The notes under the pieces were generated by a model, which was not told the DNA's origin, did not search any database, and saw only the letters and a list, made by a program, of their open reading frames with translations. Of a stretch of 64,000 nucleotides of DNA, positions 49,171 through 58,197 are shown one piece after another. The stretch's first letter is position 1, and every line of letters starts with the position of its first letter. This stretch comes from CAVVXX01 sp963707975 (GTDB taxonomy: Bacteria; Pseudomonadota; Alphaproteobacteria; Micropepsales; Micropepsaceae): the NCBI GenBank assembly GCA_963707975.1, contig OY970177.1:496001-560000 (forward strand), in the 5' to 3' direction. The translations under genes were made by a program, and so were the position numbers.

Positions 49171-50948
49171 CCGACAACCGCAATCTGTTGCTTGCCCTGG
49201 TGCTGTCGGCGGCCGTGCTGTTCGGCTGGCAATATCTTGTCGGCGTGCCGCAGATACAGACCGAGCACGCACGCCAGACCGAGATCGCGCAGGAGAAGAA
49301 AGCGACTGCTTCGACGGTCAACGCTGCCGCGGGCAAAGAGAAGATGCACCTGCCGCTGCCCCAGGCGCTCAAGCTTGCCGGCGCGCGGGTGAATGTGGAC
49401 ACGCCGACCGTGGACGGCTCGATCAGTCTTACCGGCGCGCGTTTCGACGATTTGCAGCTGCGCACCTATCACGAGACCGTCGATCCCAAGAGCCCCGAGA
49501 TCGTGCTGCTGTCACCTTTGGGCGCGGAGCATCCCTATTACGCCGAGTTCGGCTGGATCGCGCCAGAGGGTTACGCCGCGCCCGTTCCCGGCGCCAAGAC
49601 CCCGTGGAAATTGGAGCAAGGCATGGCGCTGTCGCCCGGCCATGACGTCGTTCTTAGTTACGACAATGGTCAGGGCCTGCTGTTCACGCGGCGCATTTCG
49701 GTAGATTCCGAATACATGTTCACTGTCACCGACCGCGTAGAAAACCACGGCGCAGCGCCCGCCGTGCTTTATCCTTACGGTCTTGTCTCGCGTCACAATC
49801 TGCCGCCGACCAGGCAATATTGGGTGCTGCACGAGGGCTTCGTCGGCGTGGCTGATGGCACGCTGAAGGACGCGGGCTACAAGGATTTCGACAAGGGCGA
49901 AGCGCCCCAGCATTTTCAAAGCACCGGCGGCTGGCTCGGCATCACCGACAAATACTGGATGGCGGCCGTCATCCCGCCGCAGGACGCGAGCTTCGATGGC
50001 ACCTTCAAGGGCTACGATGCGGGCGGCTCGCGCGCCTATCAGGCCGATTACCTGCTGGGGCCGCGTTCGATCGCGCCGGGCAAAGCCAGCGAAGTGACGC
50101 ACCGGCTGTTCGCCGGCGCCAAGGTGGTGAACATCGTCGAGAAATACCGCGATCAGCTCGGCATCGTGCGCTTCGATCTGGCCATCGATTGGGGCTGGTT
50201 TTTCTTTCTCACCAAGCCGTTCTTTTTGGCGTTGGACCTGCTCTATCGCTACATCGGCAATTTTGGCGTCGCCATCATCGTCTTCACCATCCTTCTCAAG
50301 CTGATCTTCTTCCCGCTGCAAAGCACGAGTTTTCGCGCCATGGCGCGGATGAAAAAGATGCAGCCCGAAATGGAGCGCATCCGCGACCTCTACAAGGACG
50401 ACAAGGTCAAGCAGCAGCAAGAAATCATGGAGCTTTACAAGCGCGAGAAGGCCAACCCCTTCGCCGGCTGCCTGCCTATCCTCATTCAGGTGCCGGTGTT
50501 CTTCTCGCTTTACAAGGTGCTGATCGTCACCATCGAGATGCGTCACGCGCCGTTCTTCGGCTGGATTCAGGATCTTTCAGCGCCCGACCCCACCACCATT
50601 TTCAATCTGTTCGGGCTTCTCCCCTTCACGCCGCCAACCTTTCTGATGATCGGCGTGTGGCCCATCCTCATGGGCATCACTATGTGGATGCAGTCCAAGC
50701 TGAACCCGCCGCCGGCCGATCCGGCGCAGGCCAAAATCTTCGCCTTCATGCCGTGGATTTTCATGTTCATGATGGCGGGGTTCCCGTCGGGCCTGGTGAT
50801 CTACTGGACCTGCAATTACATCCTCACTATCGCTCAGCAGGCCGCCATCATGAAAAGCCAGGGCGTGCCGGTTGAGATTTTCGACCGGGTGAAGGCGCCC
50901 TTCGTCGCGTTGCTGAAGCGTGTCAGCGAACGCGGCTCCGCGCCCTAA
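49167..50948 (+). CDS. yidC: membrane protein insertase YidC
   Basis: 593 residues from the ATG at 49167 overlapping the yidD stop. MTDNRNLLLALVLSAAVLFG is the first helix, a periplasmic beta-sandwich spans about 60-340, and the conserved five-helix insertase is at about 365-580: FFFLTKPFFLALDLLYRYIG, IIVFTILLKLIFFPLQSTSF with the hydrophilic-groove Arg in the next segment, MKKMQPEMERIRDLYKDDKV (coiled loop C1), NPFAGCLPILIQVPVFFSLY and GLVIYWTCNYILTIAQQ. Inserts and folds inner-membrane proteins with Sec. Group 1 proteobacterial form. Confidence 0.96.
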   Translation: MTDNRNLLLALVLSAAVLFGWQYLVGVPQIQTEHARQTEIAQEKKATASTVNAAAGKEKMHLPLPQALKLAGARVNVDTPTVDGSISLTGARFDDLQLRTYHETVDPKSPEIVLLSPLGAEHPYYAEFGWIAPEGYAAPVPGAKTPWKLEQGMALSPGHDVVLSYDNGQGLLFTRRISVDSEYMFTVTDRVENHGAAPAVLYPYGLVSRHNLPPTRQYWVLHEGFVGVADGTLKDAGYKDFDKGEAPQHFQSTGGWLGITDKYWMAAVIPPQDASFDGTFKGYDAGGSRAYQADYLLGPRSIAPGKASEVTHRLFAGAKVVNIVEKYRDQLGIVRFDLAIDWGWFFFLTKPFFLALDLLYRYIGNFGVAIIVFTILLKLIFFPLQSTSFRAMARMKKMQPEMERIRDLYKDDKVKQQQEIMELYKREKANPFAGCLPILIQVPVFFSLYKVLIVTIEMRHAPFFGWIQDLSAPDPTTIFNLFGLLPFTPPTFLMIGVWPILMGITMWMQSKLNPPPADPAQAKIFAFMPWIFMFMMAGFPSGLVIYWTCNYILTIAQQAAIMKSQGVPVEIFDRVKAPFVALLKRVSERGSAP

Positions 50949-50951
50949 ATC

Positions 50952-51620
50952 ATGAGCGCCGAATTCACGGGCCAAGCGCTGGAAGAGGCGCGCCGCCTGT
51001 TCGCGGGCGAATGCGAATTCGTGGCGGGTGCAGCCACGCCCAATTCCCTTCCCTTCTCGCGTTTGCCGGAAGTGGCTTTTGCTGGGCGATCGAACGTCGG
51101 CAAATCGAGCCTCATCAATGCGCTCACGGGACGCGTGGGCCTTGCCCGCGTGTCGCAAACGCCCGGGCGCACGCGGCAGATCAATTTCTTCCGGCTGTCT
51201 AATAAGCTGATGTTGGCCGATTTGCCGGGTTACGGCTTCGCGCGCGCCTCACACGCAGAACAGGCGCGCTGGAGCGCGCTGATCTTCGATTATCTTCAGG
51301 CGCGGCCCAGCCTGCGGCGCGTGGCGCTGCTGATCGATGCGCGCCGCGGACCCATGGCGGCCGACAGCGAGGTGATGAAGCTCCTCGATAGCGTTGCGGT
51401 CTCCTATCAGCTTATCCTCACCAAGAGCGATGCGTTGAAATCGGCCGAGCTCGATACCATCATCGCGCGCACGGGCGACGAGGCCCGCCGCCACGCGGCA
51501 GCCCATCCAAGCATCCTCGTTACCTCGGCCACCTCGGGACATGGCTTGCCCGAACTGCGCGCCGAGCTCGCCCAATTCACCAAGCCCCAGGCTTCTGGCG
51601 GCCGCCCGATTGGGCTATAA
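50952..51620 (+). CDS. engB: ribosome biogenesis GTP-binding protein EngB/YihA
   Basis: 222 residues. G1 GRSNVGKSSLINAL, G2 SQTPGRTRQINFF, G3 LADLPGYGFA, G4 LTKSDAL and G5 TSATSGHG follow in the right order. Needed for late 50S assembly. Begins 3 bases after the yidC stop. Confidence 0.96.
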   Translation: MSAEFTGQALEEARRLFAGECEFVAGAATPNSLPFSRLPEVAFAGRSNVGKSSLINALTGRVGLARVSQTPGRTRQINFFRLSNKLMLADLPGYGFARASHAEQARWSALIFDYLQARPSLRRVALLIDARRGPMAADSEVMKLLDSVAVSYQLILTKSDALKSAELDTIIARTGDEARRHAAAHPSILVTSATSGHGLPELRAELAQFTKPQASGGRPIGL

Positions 51621-51647
51621 GCCTTTCGTCTCGCCCGAGGGTTTTGC

Positions 51648-52553
51648 ATGAGCTTGCCCGACGAAGTCGGCACCCGCGAGGAGCGCAACATGCGCACGCT
51701 CGCGCGCTGGCGCCAAACCTCGCGCGTTCTGGTCGAGGCGCTGCCTTATATTCTGAAATACGACGACAAAACCATCGTGGTGAAATATGGCGGTCACGCC
51801 ATGGCCGATTCGGGTGTCGCCGAGCATTTCGCACAAGACATCGTGCTGATGAAGCAGACTGGCATCGATCCCGTCATCGTGCATGGCGGCGGGCCGCAGA
51901 TCGGCTCCATGCTGGGCAAGCTTGGCATTCAATCCAGCTTCGTCGATGGCTTGCGCGTCACTGACGCCGCGTCCATCGAGGTGGTGGAGATGGTGCTGAC
52001 TGGCTCCATCAACAAGCAGATCGTGAGCGGCATCAATGCCGCGGGCGGGCGCGCGGTGGGCATTTCCGGCAAGGACGGCAATCTCGTGGTGGCACGCAAG
52101 CTGGAAAACGCCAAAGCCGATCTTGGTTTCGTCGGCGAGCCCGAGCGCGTGAATCCGGCCGTGCTCGAAACCATCATCAATTCGGATCTCATTCCAGTAA
52201 TCGCACCCATCGGGGTGGGGCCCAAAGGTGAAACCTACAACATCAACGCCGACACCGTTGCGGGCGCCGTGGCGAGCGCCACGGCGGCAGAGCGCCTGAT
52301 CCTGCTTACCGATGTTGAAGGCGTGCTCGACCGCGAAGGCAAACTGATCCCGCATCTGACGGTGAACGAAGCGCGCGCGCTGATCGCCGACGGCACCATT
52401 TCGGGCGGCATGATCCCCAAGATCGAAACCGCGATCGAGGCGGTTGAGCGCGGCGTGCACGCGGCCGTCATTCTCGATGGCCGCATCCCCCATGTGCTGT
52501 TGCTGGAACTGTTCACCGAGCCCGGCGCAGGCACGCTGATCGACGCGGGATGA
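51648..52553 (+). CDS. argB: acetylglutamate kinase
   Basis: 301 residues. LPYILKYDDKTIVVKYGGHAM, DPVIVHGGGPQIGSML, VDGLRVTDAASIEVVEMVL, GISGKDGNLVVARK, NADTVAGAVASATAAERLIL and SGGMIPKIETAIEAVERG are family blocks. Second step of arginine synthesis: phosphorylates N-acetyl-L-glutamate. The N-terminal extension of about 25 residues is the helix found in arginine-inhibited hexameric forms. Overlaps dapD by 4 bases. Confidence 0.96.
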   Translation: MSLPDEVGTREERNMRTLARWRQTSRVLVEALPYILKYDDKTIVVKYGGHAMADSGVAEHFAQDIVLMKQTGIDPVIVHGGGPQIGSMLGKLGIQSSFVDGLRVTDAASIEVVEMVLTGSINKQIVSGINAAGGRAVGISGKDGNLVVARKLENAKADLGFVGEPERVNPAVLETIINSDLIPVIAPIGVGPKGETYNINADTVAGAVASATAAERLILLTDVEGVLDREGKLIPHLTVNEARALIADGTISGGMIPKIETAIEAVERGVHAAVILDGRIPHVLLLELFTEPGAGTLIDAG

Positions 52554-53371
52554 ACGGCGCCGCCCTGCAAAAAATCATTAATGGCGCCTGGGGGGCGCGC
52601 GACCGGCTTTCGCCGGCGAGCAAAGGCGAAATCCGCGATGCGGTGGAAGCCGCACTTGACGCTTTGGACGCGGGCGCCGCGCGCGTAGCCGAAAAAACAG
52701 GGGGCGAATGGCGCGTCAATCAATGGCTGAAGAAGGCCGTGCTGCTGTCGTTCAGGCTCAACGATTTTTCCGTCCTGCCGGGCGCGGCCGGCGCGCCGGC
52801 GTGGGACAAGATCGAATCCAAATTCAAAGGCTGGGATGCCAGGCGCTTCGAGAGCGCCGGCTTTCGTGCCGTGCCGGGCGCCATTGTTCGCCGTTCAAGT
52901 TTCATCGGCAAAGGCGCGGTGTTGATGCCCTGCTTCGTCAATGTGGGCGCTTATGTCGGCGAAAACACGATGGTGGACACCTGGGCGACGGTAGGTTCCT
53001 GCGCGCAGGTAGGGCGCAACTGCCATATATCAGGTGGCGCGGGGCTAGGCGGCGTGCTCGAGCCCGTGCAGGCCGCACCCGTCATCATCGAAGACAATTG
53101 CTTCATCGGCGCACGTTCGCAAGTGGCCGAAGGCGTGATCGTGGGCGAAGGCTCGGTGCTCGCCATGGGCGTCTATCTCGGCGCCTCGACCAAAATCATC
53201 GAACGGGCAAGCGGCAATATTATCTATGGCCACGTGCCGTCCTATTCCGTCGTGGTGCCGGGAACGATGCCGGCCGCAAACGGGCCTGCGCTCTACTGCG
53301 CCGTCATCGTCAAACGCGTAGACGAGAAAACCCGCTCCAAGACCTCTATCAACGACCTGCTGCGCGAATAA
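52550..53371 (+). CDS. dapD: tetrahydrodipicolinate N-succinyltransferase
   Basis: 273 residues. NQWLKKAVLLSFRLNDF, RAVPGAIVRRSSFIGKGAVL, MPCFVNVGAYVGENTMVDTW, IEDNCFIGARSQVAEGVIVG and IYGHVPSYSVVVPGTMP are DapD blocks; the centre is a left-handed beta-helix of hexapeptide repeats. Succinylates tetrahydrodipicolinate on the route to meso-diaminopimelate and lysine; dapE, two steps on, lies 1.2 kb downstream. Confidence 0.96.
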   Translation: MNGAALQKIINGAWGARDRLSPASKGEIRDAVEAALDALDAGAARVAEKTGGEWRVNQWLKKAVLLSFRLNDFSVLPGAAGAPAWDKIESKFKGWDARRFESAGFRAVPGAIVRRSSFIGKGAVLMPCFVNVGAYVGENTMVDTWATVGSCAQVGRNCHISGGAGLGGVLEPVQAAPVIIEDNCFIGARSQVAEGVIVGEGSVLAMGVYLGASTKIIERASGNIIYGHVPSYSVVVPGTMPAANGPALYCAVIVKRVDEKTRSKTSINDLLRE

Positions 53372-53380
53372 AAAATCACC

Positions 53381-53446
53381 CTCACCCTTCGACGAGCTCA
53401 GGGTGAGAGTCTAGCTGATCCCGCATGCTGAGCTTTTCGAAGCATG
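53381..53446. repeat. double palindromic intergenic element after dapD
   Basis: Two hairpins in a row: CTCACCCT with AGGGTGAG (53381-53407, loop TCGACGAGCTC) and CATGCT with AGCATG (53424-53446, loop GAGCTTTTCGA). The CCTTCGACGAGCTCAGGGTG core is a widespread dispersed element in Proteobacteria. Placed just after dapD and facing a convergent gene, it may also stop transcription from both sides. Confidence 0.7.
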
Positions 53447-53472
53447 AGGGGCGGAAACGCGCCTGACTTGAA

Positions 53473-53892
53473 TTATTCTTTATAGAGCCAAGCGCCAGCG
53501 ATGGTGGCGACGATAAGCTCGACCAGGCCCACGCCCGCAAGCGTGAGCGTCAACTCCATCGGGAACATGCCGATGATGGTGGACATCGCGTTGCCATACA
53601 CGCATGCGGTGAGCCAGGTTAGCACGCCCGCAAACGCGGCTGTCTTCGCGCCCGCGCCAAAACGAGGCCGGATCGCGGCATAAGTCCAAACCGTGATGAG
53701 GCCCAGAATGAGACCCATGACATTGAACCAGACGATTTCGTTCATGCCCAGCAAAGGCAGGTTCATGGCCGCCATGATGGATTTCCATTGATCTGCCAGA
53801 ACCACGCCGTTCAGCACGAATTCAAAAATATCGATGACAACGCCCGCTACAATGCCGCCGAGAATGACGCGGCCAATGTTGATCTTGGACAT
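53473..53892 (-). CDS. four-helix membrane protein of unknown function
   Basis: 139 residues from the ATG at 53892 (MSKINIGRVILGGIVAG); the frame further upstream is the shadow of the next gene. Four hydrophobic helices: VILGGIVAGVVIDIFEFVLN, IVWFNVMGLILGLITVWTYA, TAAFAGVLTWLTACVYGNAM and AGVGLVELIVATIAGAWLY. The D-I-F-E-F-V-L-N and W-x-x-x-M words occur in a set of uncharacterised alphaproteobacterial membrane proteins. Function unknown. Divergent from the DUF805 gene. Confidence 0.7.
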   Translation of the reverse strand: MSKINIGRVILGGIVAGVVIDIFEFVLNGVVLADQWKSIMAAMNLPLLGMNEIVWFNVMGLILGLITVWTYAAIRPRFGAGAKTAAFAGVLTWLTACVYGNAMSTIIGMFPMELTLTLAGVGLVELIVATIAGAWLYKE

Positions 53893-54024
53893 GATGCCCT
53901 CCCCCAGATCGAAGACGAATCCCTGGCCTGATTTTGCCATGGGCGAAAGCGGGAACATAGCCTTGGCTTTTCGCTGGAAGGCGCGATAATGGCGGGCAAC
54001 TCGCCACTCTTCCGGGGATAACAC

Positions 54025-54489
54025 ATGCATTGGCGCGACTACCTGTTCAGCTTTCATGGCCGCACGACGCGGGCGCAATGGTGGCTCTTCGTGCTGATTT
54101 TCGCCGTTTATAATTTTGTTGTCACCGCGCTGTGCGTGACCCTTTTCGGCTTTTTCGGTCTTCTTATCGGCTGGGTGCTGATGCTGCTTTTGCTTTGGCC
54201 GTGGCTCGCCATCAGCGAGAAACGGCTGCATGATCGCGGCAAAAGCGGATTGTGGCTGCTGCTGTATTATCTGGCGCCGCTGGTGTTGGGCGCCGTCAAG
54301 CTCTCGCTTTATGGCGATATGGGTGTCTCGGCAATCATGAACCCATCCGGGCTTTCGACTATTCTTTCGTTTGGGGAGTTCATCGTTATCGTCTGGGCGA
54401 TCGTCGAGTTGGGCATTCTGCGCGGCACCGTGGGCGACAACAAATACGGGCCCGATCCGCTGGCGCACGCGGCCGCGAAGCCAAACTGA
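54025..54489 (+). CDS. DUF805 family membrane protein
   Basis: 154 residues. WRDYLFSFHGRTTRAQWWLF is the DUF805 opening (F-x-G-R-x-x-R-x-x-F/W-W), then helices VVTALCVTLFGFFGLLIGWV and LLLWPWLAISEKRLHDRGKS (the R-L-H-D-x-G-x-S/T signature) and a closing VELGILRGTVGDNKYGPDP. Function not established. Lies 53 bases before dapE. Confidence 0.9.
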   Translation: MHWRDYLFSFHGRTTRAQWWLFVLIFAVYNFVVTALCVTLFGFFGLLIGWVLMLLLLWPWLAISEKRLHDRGKSGLWLLLYYLAPLVLGAVKLSLYGDMGVSAIMNPSGLSTILSFGEFIVIVWAIVELGILRGTVGDNKYGPDPLAHAAAKPN

Positions 54490-54542
54490 TTTTCATGCCT
54501 TGGTTGACGCTGCAGGCGGGCAAGCCCTAAATCGCGGTTAGC

Positions 54543-55703
54543 ATGACGGCCCCTTCCGATGCGAATGCGCTTGCGCAAGCCCTGATCCGCTGCCCGTCGG
54601 TGACGCCGGAAGACGCGGGCGCGCTCGGCGTATTGGAAGCGGCTTTGAAAAACCTGGGTTTTGCCTGCCAGCGTTTGCGTTTCGGTAACACCGAAAATCT
54701 TTATGCGCGGCTGGGTAGTGCACGGCCCAATTTCTGTTTTGCCGGGCACACCGATGTCGTGCCGGCGGGCGACAAGGCGGCATGGCGGCACGATCCTTTT
54801 GCGGGCGAGATCAAGGACGGCGTGCTTTATGGCCGCGGCGCATCCGACATGAAGGGCGGCATCGCCGCGTTCGTGACCGCCGTGAGGAATTATCTGAAAG
54901 CACATGGCGCGCCAAACGGCTCGATCAGTCTGCTCATCAGCGGCGACGAAGAAGGCCCCGGCACCAACGGCACCGCCAAAATTCTGCAATGGCTGCGTGG
55001 CCAGAACGAAGCGCTTGACCACTGCCTGGTTGGCGAGCCGACTGCGATCGTCCATGCGGGGGACATCATCAAGATCGGCCGCCGCGGCAGCATCAATTTT
55101 CGCGTGGAGGTGCGCGGACGCCAGGGCCACGCCGCCTATCCGCAAAGTGCGCTCAACCCCATTCCGATCATGGCGGAACTGGTGCGCAGGCTCGCGGCGC
55201 TGAAACTGGATGCGGGCACCGAGCATTTCGAGCCTTCCAATTTGGCGTTTACCTCGGTCGACGTCGGCAACCCGGCCGCCAATGTGACGCCGGCTGCGGT
55301 GCGGGCGACCTTCAACATCCGCTTCAACGACCGCCACACGGCGGACAAACTTGTGAAACAGGTTGAGGCGATTGCGAATGACGTTACCAAAGCCATGGAC
55401 GGCGAAATCACTTTCGAGCATCGCGCCAGCGCCATGCCCTTTCTAACTGAGCCCGGCCCCTACACCGCGTTGTTGGCCGCAGCGGTGAAGCGCGTGAGCA
55501 GAACCTCACCGCAATTCTCGACCGGCGGCGGCACATCGGACGCGCGTTTCATCAAAGAGCATTGCCCGGTAGCGGAGCTTGGCCTGCCCAGCCGGACCAT
55601 TCACAAAAGCGACGAGTGCGTGATGGTGGAAGACCTTGAACGCCTCACCCGCATTTACGAAGCCGTGCTTGAATCTTACTTCGCCAGTCCACCGCCGCGA
55701 TGA
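54543..55703 (+). CDS. dapE: succinyl-diaminopimelate desuccinylase
   Basis: 386 residues. LIRCPSVTPEDAGALGVLEA, FAGHTDVVPAGD (first metal His and Asp), GRGASDMKGGIAAFV (bridging Asp), LISGDEEGPGTNGT (catalytic Glu pair), GRRGSINFRVEVRGRQGHAA and STGGGTSDARFI are DapE blocks. Removes succinate from N-succinyl-LL-diaminopimelate using two zinc ions. Overlaps murI by 4 bases, linking wall precursor and D-glutamate supply. Confidence 0.96.
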   Translation: MTAPSDANALAQALIRCPSVTPEDAGALGVLEAALKNLGFACQRLRFGNTENLYARLGSARPNFCFAGHTDVVPAGDKAAWRHDPFAGEIKDGVLYGRGASDMKGGIAAFVTAVRNYLKAHGAPNGSISLLISGDEEGPGTNGTAKILQWLRGQNEALDHCLVGEPTAIVHAGDIIKIGRRGSINFRVEVRGRQGHAAYPQSALNPIPIMAELVRRLAALKLDAGTEHFEPSNLAFTSVDVGNPAANVTPAAVRATFNIRFNDRHTADKLVKQVEAIANDVTKAMDGEITFEHRASAMPFLTEPGPYTALLAAAVKRVSRTSPQFSTGGGTSDARFIKEHCPVAELGLPSRTIHKSDECVMVEDLERLTRIYEAVLESYFASPPPR

Positions 55704-56548
55704 CCCCCGCAGCCTCCATGCGCGACCGGCCGATCGGCGTGTTCAATTCCGGCATGGGCGGGCTGACCGTGATGCGCGCGCTGATGGCGCGGCTGCCGCA
55801 TGAGAGTTTCGTCTATCTCGGGGATACCGCGCGGCTCCCCTATGGCACAAAAAGCGGCGACACGGTGACGCGCTATGCCGTGCAATGCGCACGCGCACTT
55901 TGCCGGCACAACATCAAGTTGCTGGTGGTGGCGTGCAACACGGCTTCCGCCGTGGCGCTGCCTGCGCTCTCAAAAGCCATGGCGCCCGTGCCGGTGCTGG
56001 GCGTGGTCGAGCCCGGCGCGGAAGCGGCCGTTGCGGCGGCGCCCAGTGGGCGTATCGCCGTCATCGCCACCGAAGGCACGGTGAAAGGCGGCGCTTACGA
56101 ACGCGCCATTTATACGTTCAACAAAGAGGCAAAAGTCATTCAGCAGCCCTGCCCGCTGTTCGTGCCGCTGGCGGAAGAAGGTTTGACGGAAGGGCCGATC
56201 GTGGAAGCTGTGGCAAAACGCTATCTCGAGCCTCTGTTCGCAGGAAAAAACCGCCCCGAATGTCTGGTGCTGGGCTGCACGCATTTTCCGGTGCTGGCGC
56301 CCGTGATCGGCCTCGTGGTGGGGCGCGATGTGGCCCTCGTCGATAGTGCCGCCACCACGGCCATGGCGGCGGAGCGCCTGCTGGCTAGAACTGGGCTTGC
56401 GCGCGGGGAGGCCACGCCCGCGCAGCCGGTTTTTCTCGCCACCGATGCGCCTGAGCGCTTTGCGCGGGTGGGCGAGATATTTCTGGGCAGGAAAATCGCG
56501 CCCAACAGCGTCGAACTGGTTGACCTTCAGGCGCTTCCCGCCGGATAA
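55700..56548 (+). CDS. murI: glutamate racemase
   Basis: 282 residues. RPIGVFNSGMGGLTVMRALM, YLGDTARLPYGTKS, VACNTASAVALP with the first catalytic Cys, GVVEPGAEAAV and VLGCTHFPVLAPVI with the second Cys. The usual D-S-G (VFDSGVGG) near the start is N-S-G here (FNSGMGG), an unusual change at a conserved acid. Supplies D-glutamate for peptidoglycan. Its last 22 bases overlap truA on the other strand. Confidence 0.94.
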   Translation: MTPAASMRDRPIGVFNSGMGGLTVMRALMARLPHESFVYLGDTARLPYGTKSGDTVTRYAVQCARALCRHNIKLLVVACNTASAVALPALSKAMAPVPVLGVVEPGAEAAVAAAPSGRIAVIATEGTVKGGAYERAIYTFNKEAKVIQQPCPLFVPLAEEGLTEGPIVEAVAKRYLEPLFAGKNRPECLVLGCTHFPVLAPVIGLVVGRDVALVDSAATTAMAAERLLARTGLARGEATPAQPVFLATDAPERFARVGEIFLGRKIAPNSVELVDLQALPAG

Positions 56549-57279
56549 TCCACTCTACTAAGGGTAAGCCCTTCTGGCGGCGCAACGGGGCCGCATTGGG
56601 CGCGGTCGCGCGCGTCAAGTGCGCGCGCAACATCCTTCGCATTCCACTTTCCTTCGCCCACCAGCTTCAGCGTGCCAACCATCGAGCGCACCTGATGATG
56701 CAGGAAGGAACGCGCCCGCGCATAGATCACGATCTCGTCGTCGTGCCGCGCGACGTCGAGGCGGTCCAGCGTCTTCTCCGGCGACTTCGCCTGGCACATG
56801 GCCGAGCGGAAGGTAGTGAAATCGTGCTTGCCCGTGAGCCCATGCGCCGCCCGGTGCATGGCCTCGGCATCGAGCGCATGCGCCACATGCCAGACATGGC
56901 CGCGGTCAAGTACCGGCGGCGCGCGGCGATTGAAAATCCGATATTCGTAATGGCGGCCCACGGCCGAAAAGCGTGCGTGAAAATCGGCTGCAGCCACGAC
57001 CGCCTCGATCACGGCCACTGGCGCCGGGCGCAAATGCGCGTTCAGCGCATCGCGCACTCTGTCGGGGGGGAATTCTTTCACCAGATCGAAATGCGCCACC
57101 TGCCCGCTCGCATGCACGCCGGCATCCGTTCGGCCGGCGCCCGTGACCGTCACCTGCTCCGCAGACAATTTGAAAATCGCTTCCTCGATTGCCCCCTGCA
57201 CCGAGTGCCGACCGTCCTGCCGCTGCCAACCCGCGAACGGGCCGCCGTCATATTCAAGAATGAGTTTGTAACGTGGCAT
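56527..57279 (-). CDS. truA: tRNA pseudouridine synthase TruA
   Basis: 250 residues. RYKLILEYDGGPFAGWQRQD opening, GAGRTDAGVHASGQVAHFD with the catalytic Asp, DFHARFSAVGRHYEYRIFNR, GKHDFTTFRSA and FLHHQVRSMVGTLKLVGEGK. Makes pseudouridine at 38-40 of tRNA anticodon arms. Its stop overlaps the fmt end region by one base with fmt starting upstream, so def-fmt-truA form one minus-strand unit. Confidence 0.96.
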   Translation of the reverse strand: MPRYKLILEYDGGPFAGWQRQDGRHSVQGAIEEAIFKLSAEQVTVTGAGRTDAGVHASGQVAHFDLVKEFPPDRVRDALNAHLRPAPVAVIEAVVAAADFHARFSAVGRHYEYRIFNRRAPPVLDRGHVWHVAHALDAEAMHRAAHGLTGKHDFTTFRSAMCQAKSPEKTLDRLDVARHDDEIVIYARARSFLHHQVRSMVGTLKLVGEGKWNAKDVARALDARDRAQCGPVAPPEGLTLSRVDYPAGSA

Positions 57280-58193
57280 CAGTTAACGCGTTCGCCCTTT
57301 GAAAGCGGAAAGCCGCGTAGGAATGAATCCGCATCCACTGGCGCTTTGCCTGCGCGCTGCACGCTGAGAAGCTTCAATGCGCCTTCACCGCAGGCGATGG
57401 TGAGATCGTTGAGCAGGTCGCCGGGCGCGCCTTTGCCCGCCACGGGTTCGGCATACAGCACCTTGATGCGTTCGCCTTTGGCCTCGAACCAGGCGCCAGG
57501 CGCGGGCGAAACCCCGCGCACCAGGTAATCGAGTTCGCGCGCGGATTTTTTCCAATCGATGCGGGTTTCTTCTTTTGAAATCTTGCTGGCGTACGTCACG
57601 CCTTCTGCTCGTTGAGGTTTTTCGTGAGCCATGCCGTGTTCGAGCGCGCTCAATGCGCGGCCCATCAGGCCTGCGCCCAAACGCGCCAACTCGTCATGCA
57701 ATTGGCCGTAAGTCTTGCGGCCAATGGCAACGCGCTCGGCCATCAACCCGGGACCGGTGTCGAGGCCCTCGTCCATGTGCATCACCATCACGCCGGTTTC
57801 TTTATCGCCCGCCATGATCGCGCGCTGGATTGGCGCGGCGCCGCGCCAGCGCGGCAAGAGCGACGCGTGCAGATTGAAACAGCCAAGACGTGGGCTCGCG
57901 AGAATTGGCTTGGGAAGAATAAGCCCGTAAGCCACGATGACCGCCGCATCCAATTTTAACGCGGCAAATGCTTTCTGTTCCTCCGCGCTTTTCAGCGACG
58001 CAGGCGTGCGCACTTCCATGCCAGCGGCCGCAGCGACCTTCTGCACTGGCGACGCTTCTTCCGCGAGGCCGCGCCCTTTTGGCCGGGGCGGCTGCGTGTA
58101 AACGCAAGCAATCTCGTGGCCCTGCCCAAGCAGCTCGGCAAGCGTGGGCACCGCGAAATCCGGCGTGCCCATGAAGGCAAGGCGCAGGCTCAT
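57279..58193 (-). CDS. fmt: methionyl-tRNA formyltransferase
   Basis: 304 residues. LRLAFMGTPDFAVPTLAELL, VYTQPPRPKGRG, AAVIVAYGLILPKPIL, GCFNLHASLLPRWRGAAPIQ (catalytic Asn and His; the SLLP-x-x-R-G-A-P block) and GDKETGVMVMHMDEGLDTGP with the catalytic Asp. Formylates initiator Met-tRNA. Four bases after def, the enzyme that later removes the formyl group. Confidence 0.96.
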   Translation of the reverse strand: MSLRLAFMGTPDFAVPTLAELLGQGHEIACVYTQPPRPKGRGLAEEASPVQKVAAAAGMEVRTPASLKSAEEQKAFAALKLDAAVIVAYGLILPKPILASPRLGCFNLHASLLPRWRGAAPIQRAIMAGDKETGVMVMHMDEGLDTGPGLMAERVAIGRKTYGQLHDELARLGAGLMGRALSALEHGMAHEKPQRAEGVTYASKISKEETRIDWKKSARELDYLVRGVSPAPGAWFEAKGERIKVLYAEPVAGKGAPGDLLNDLTIACGEGALKLLSVQRAGKAPVDADSFLRGFPLSKGERVN

Positions 58194-58197
58194 GGCT

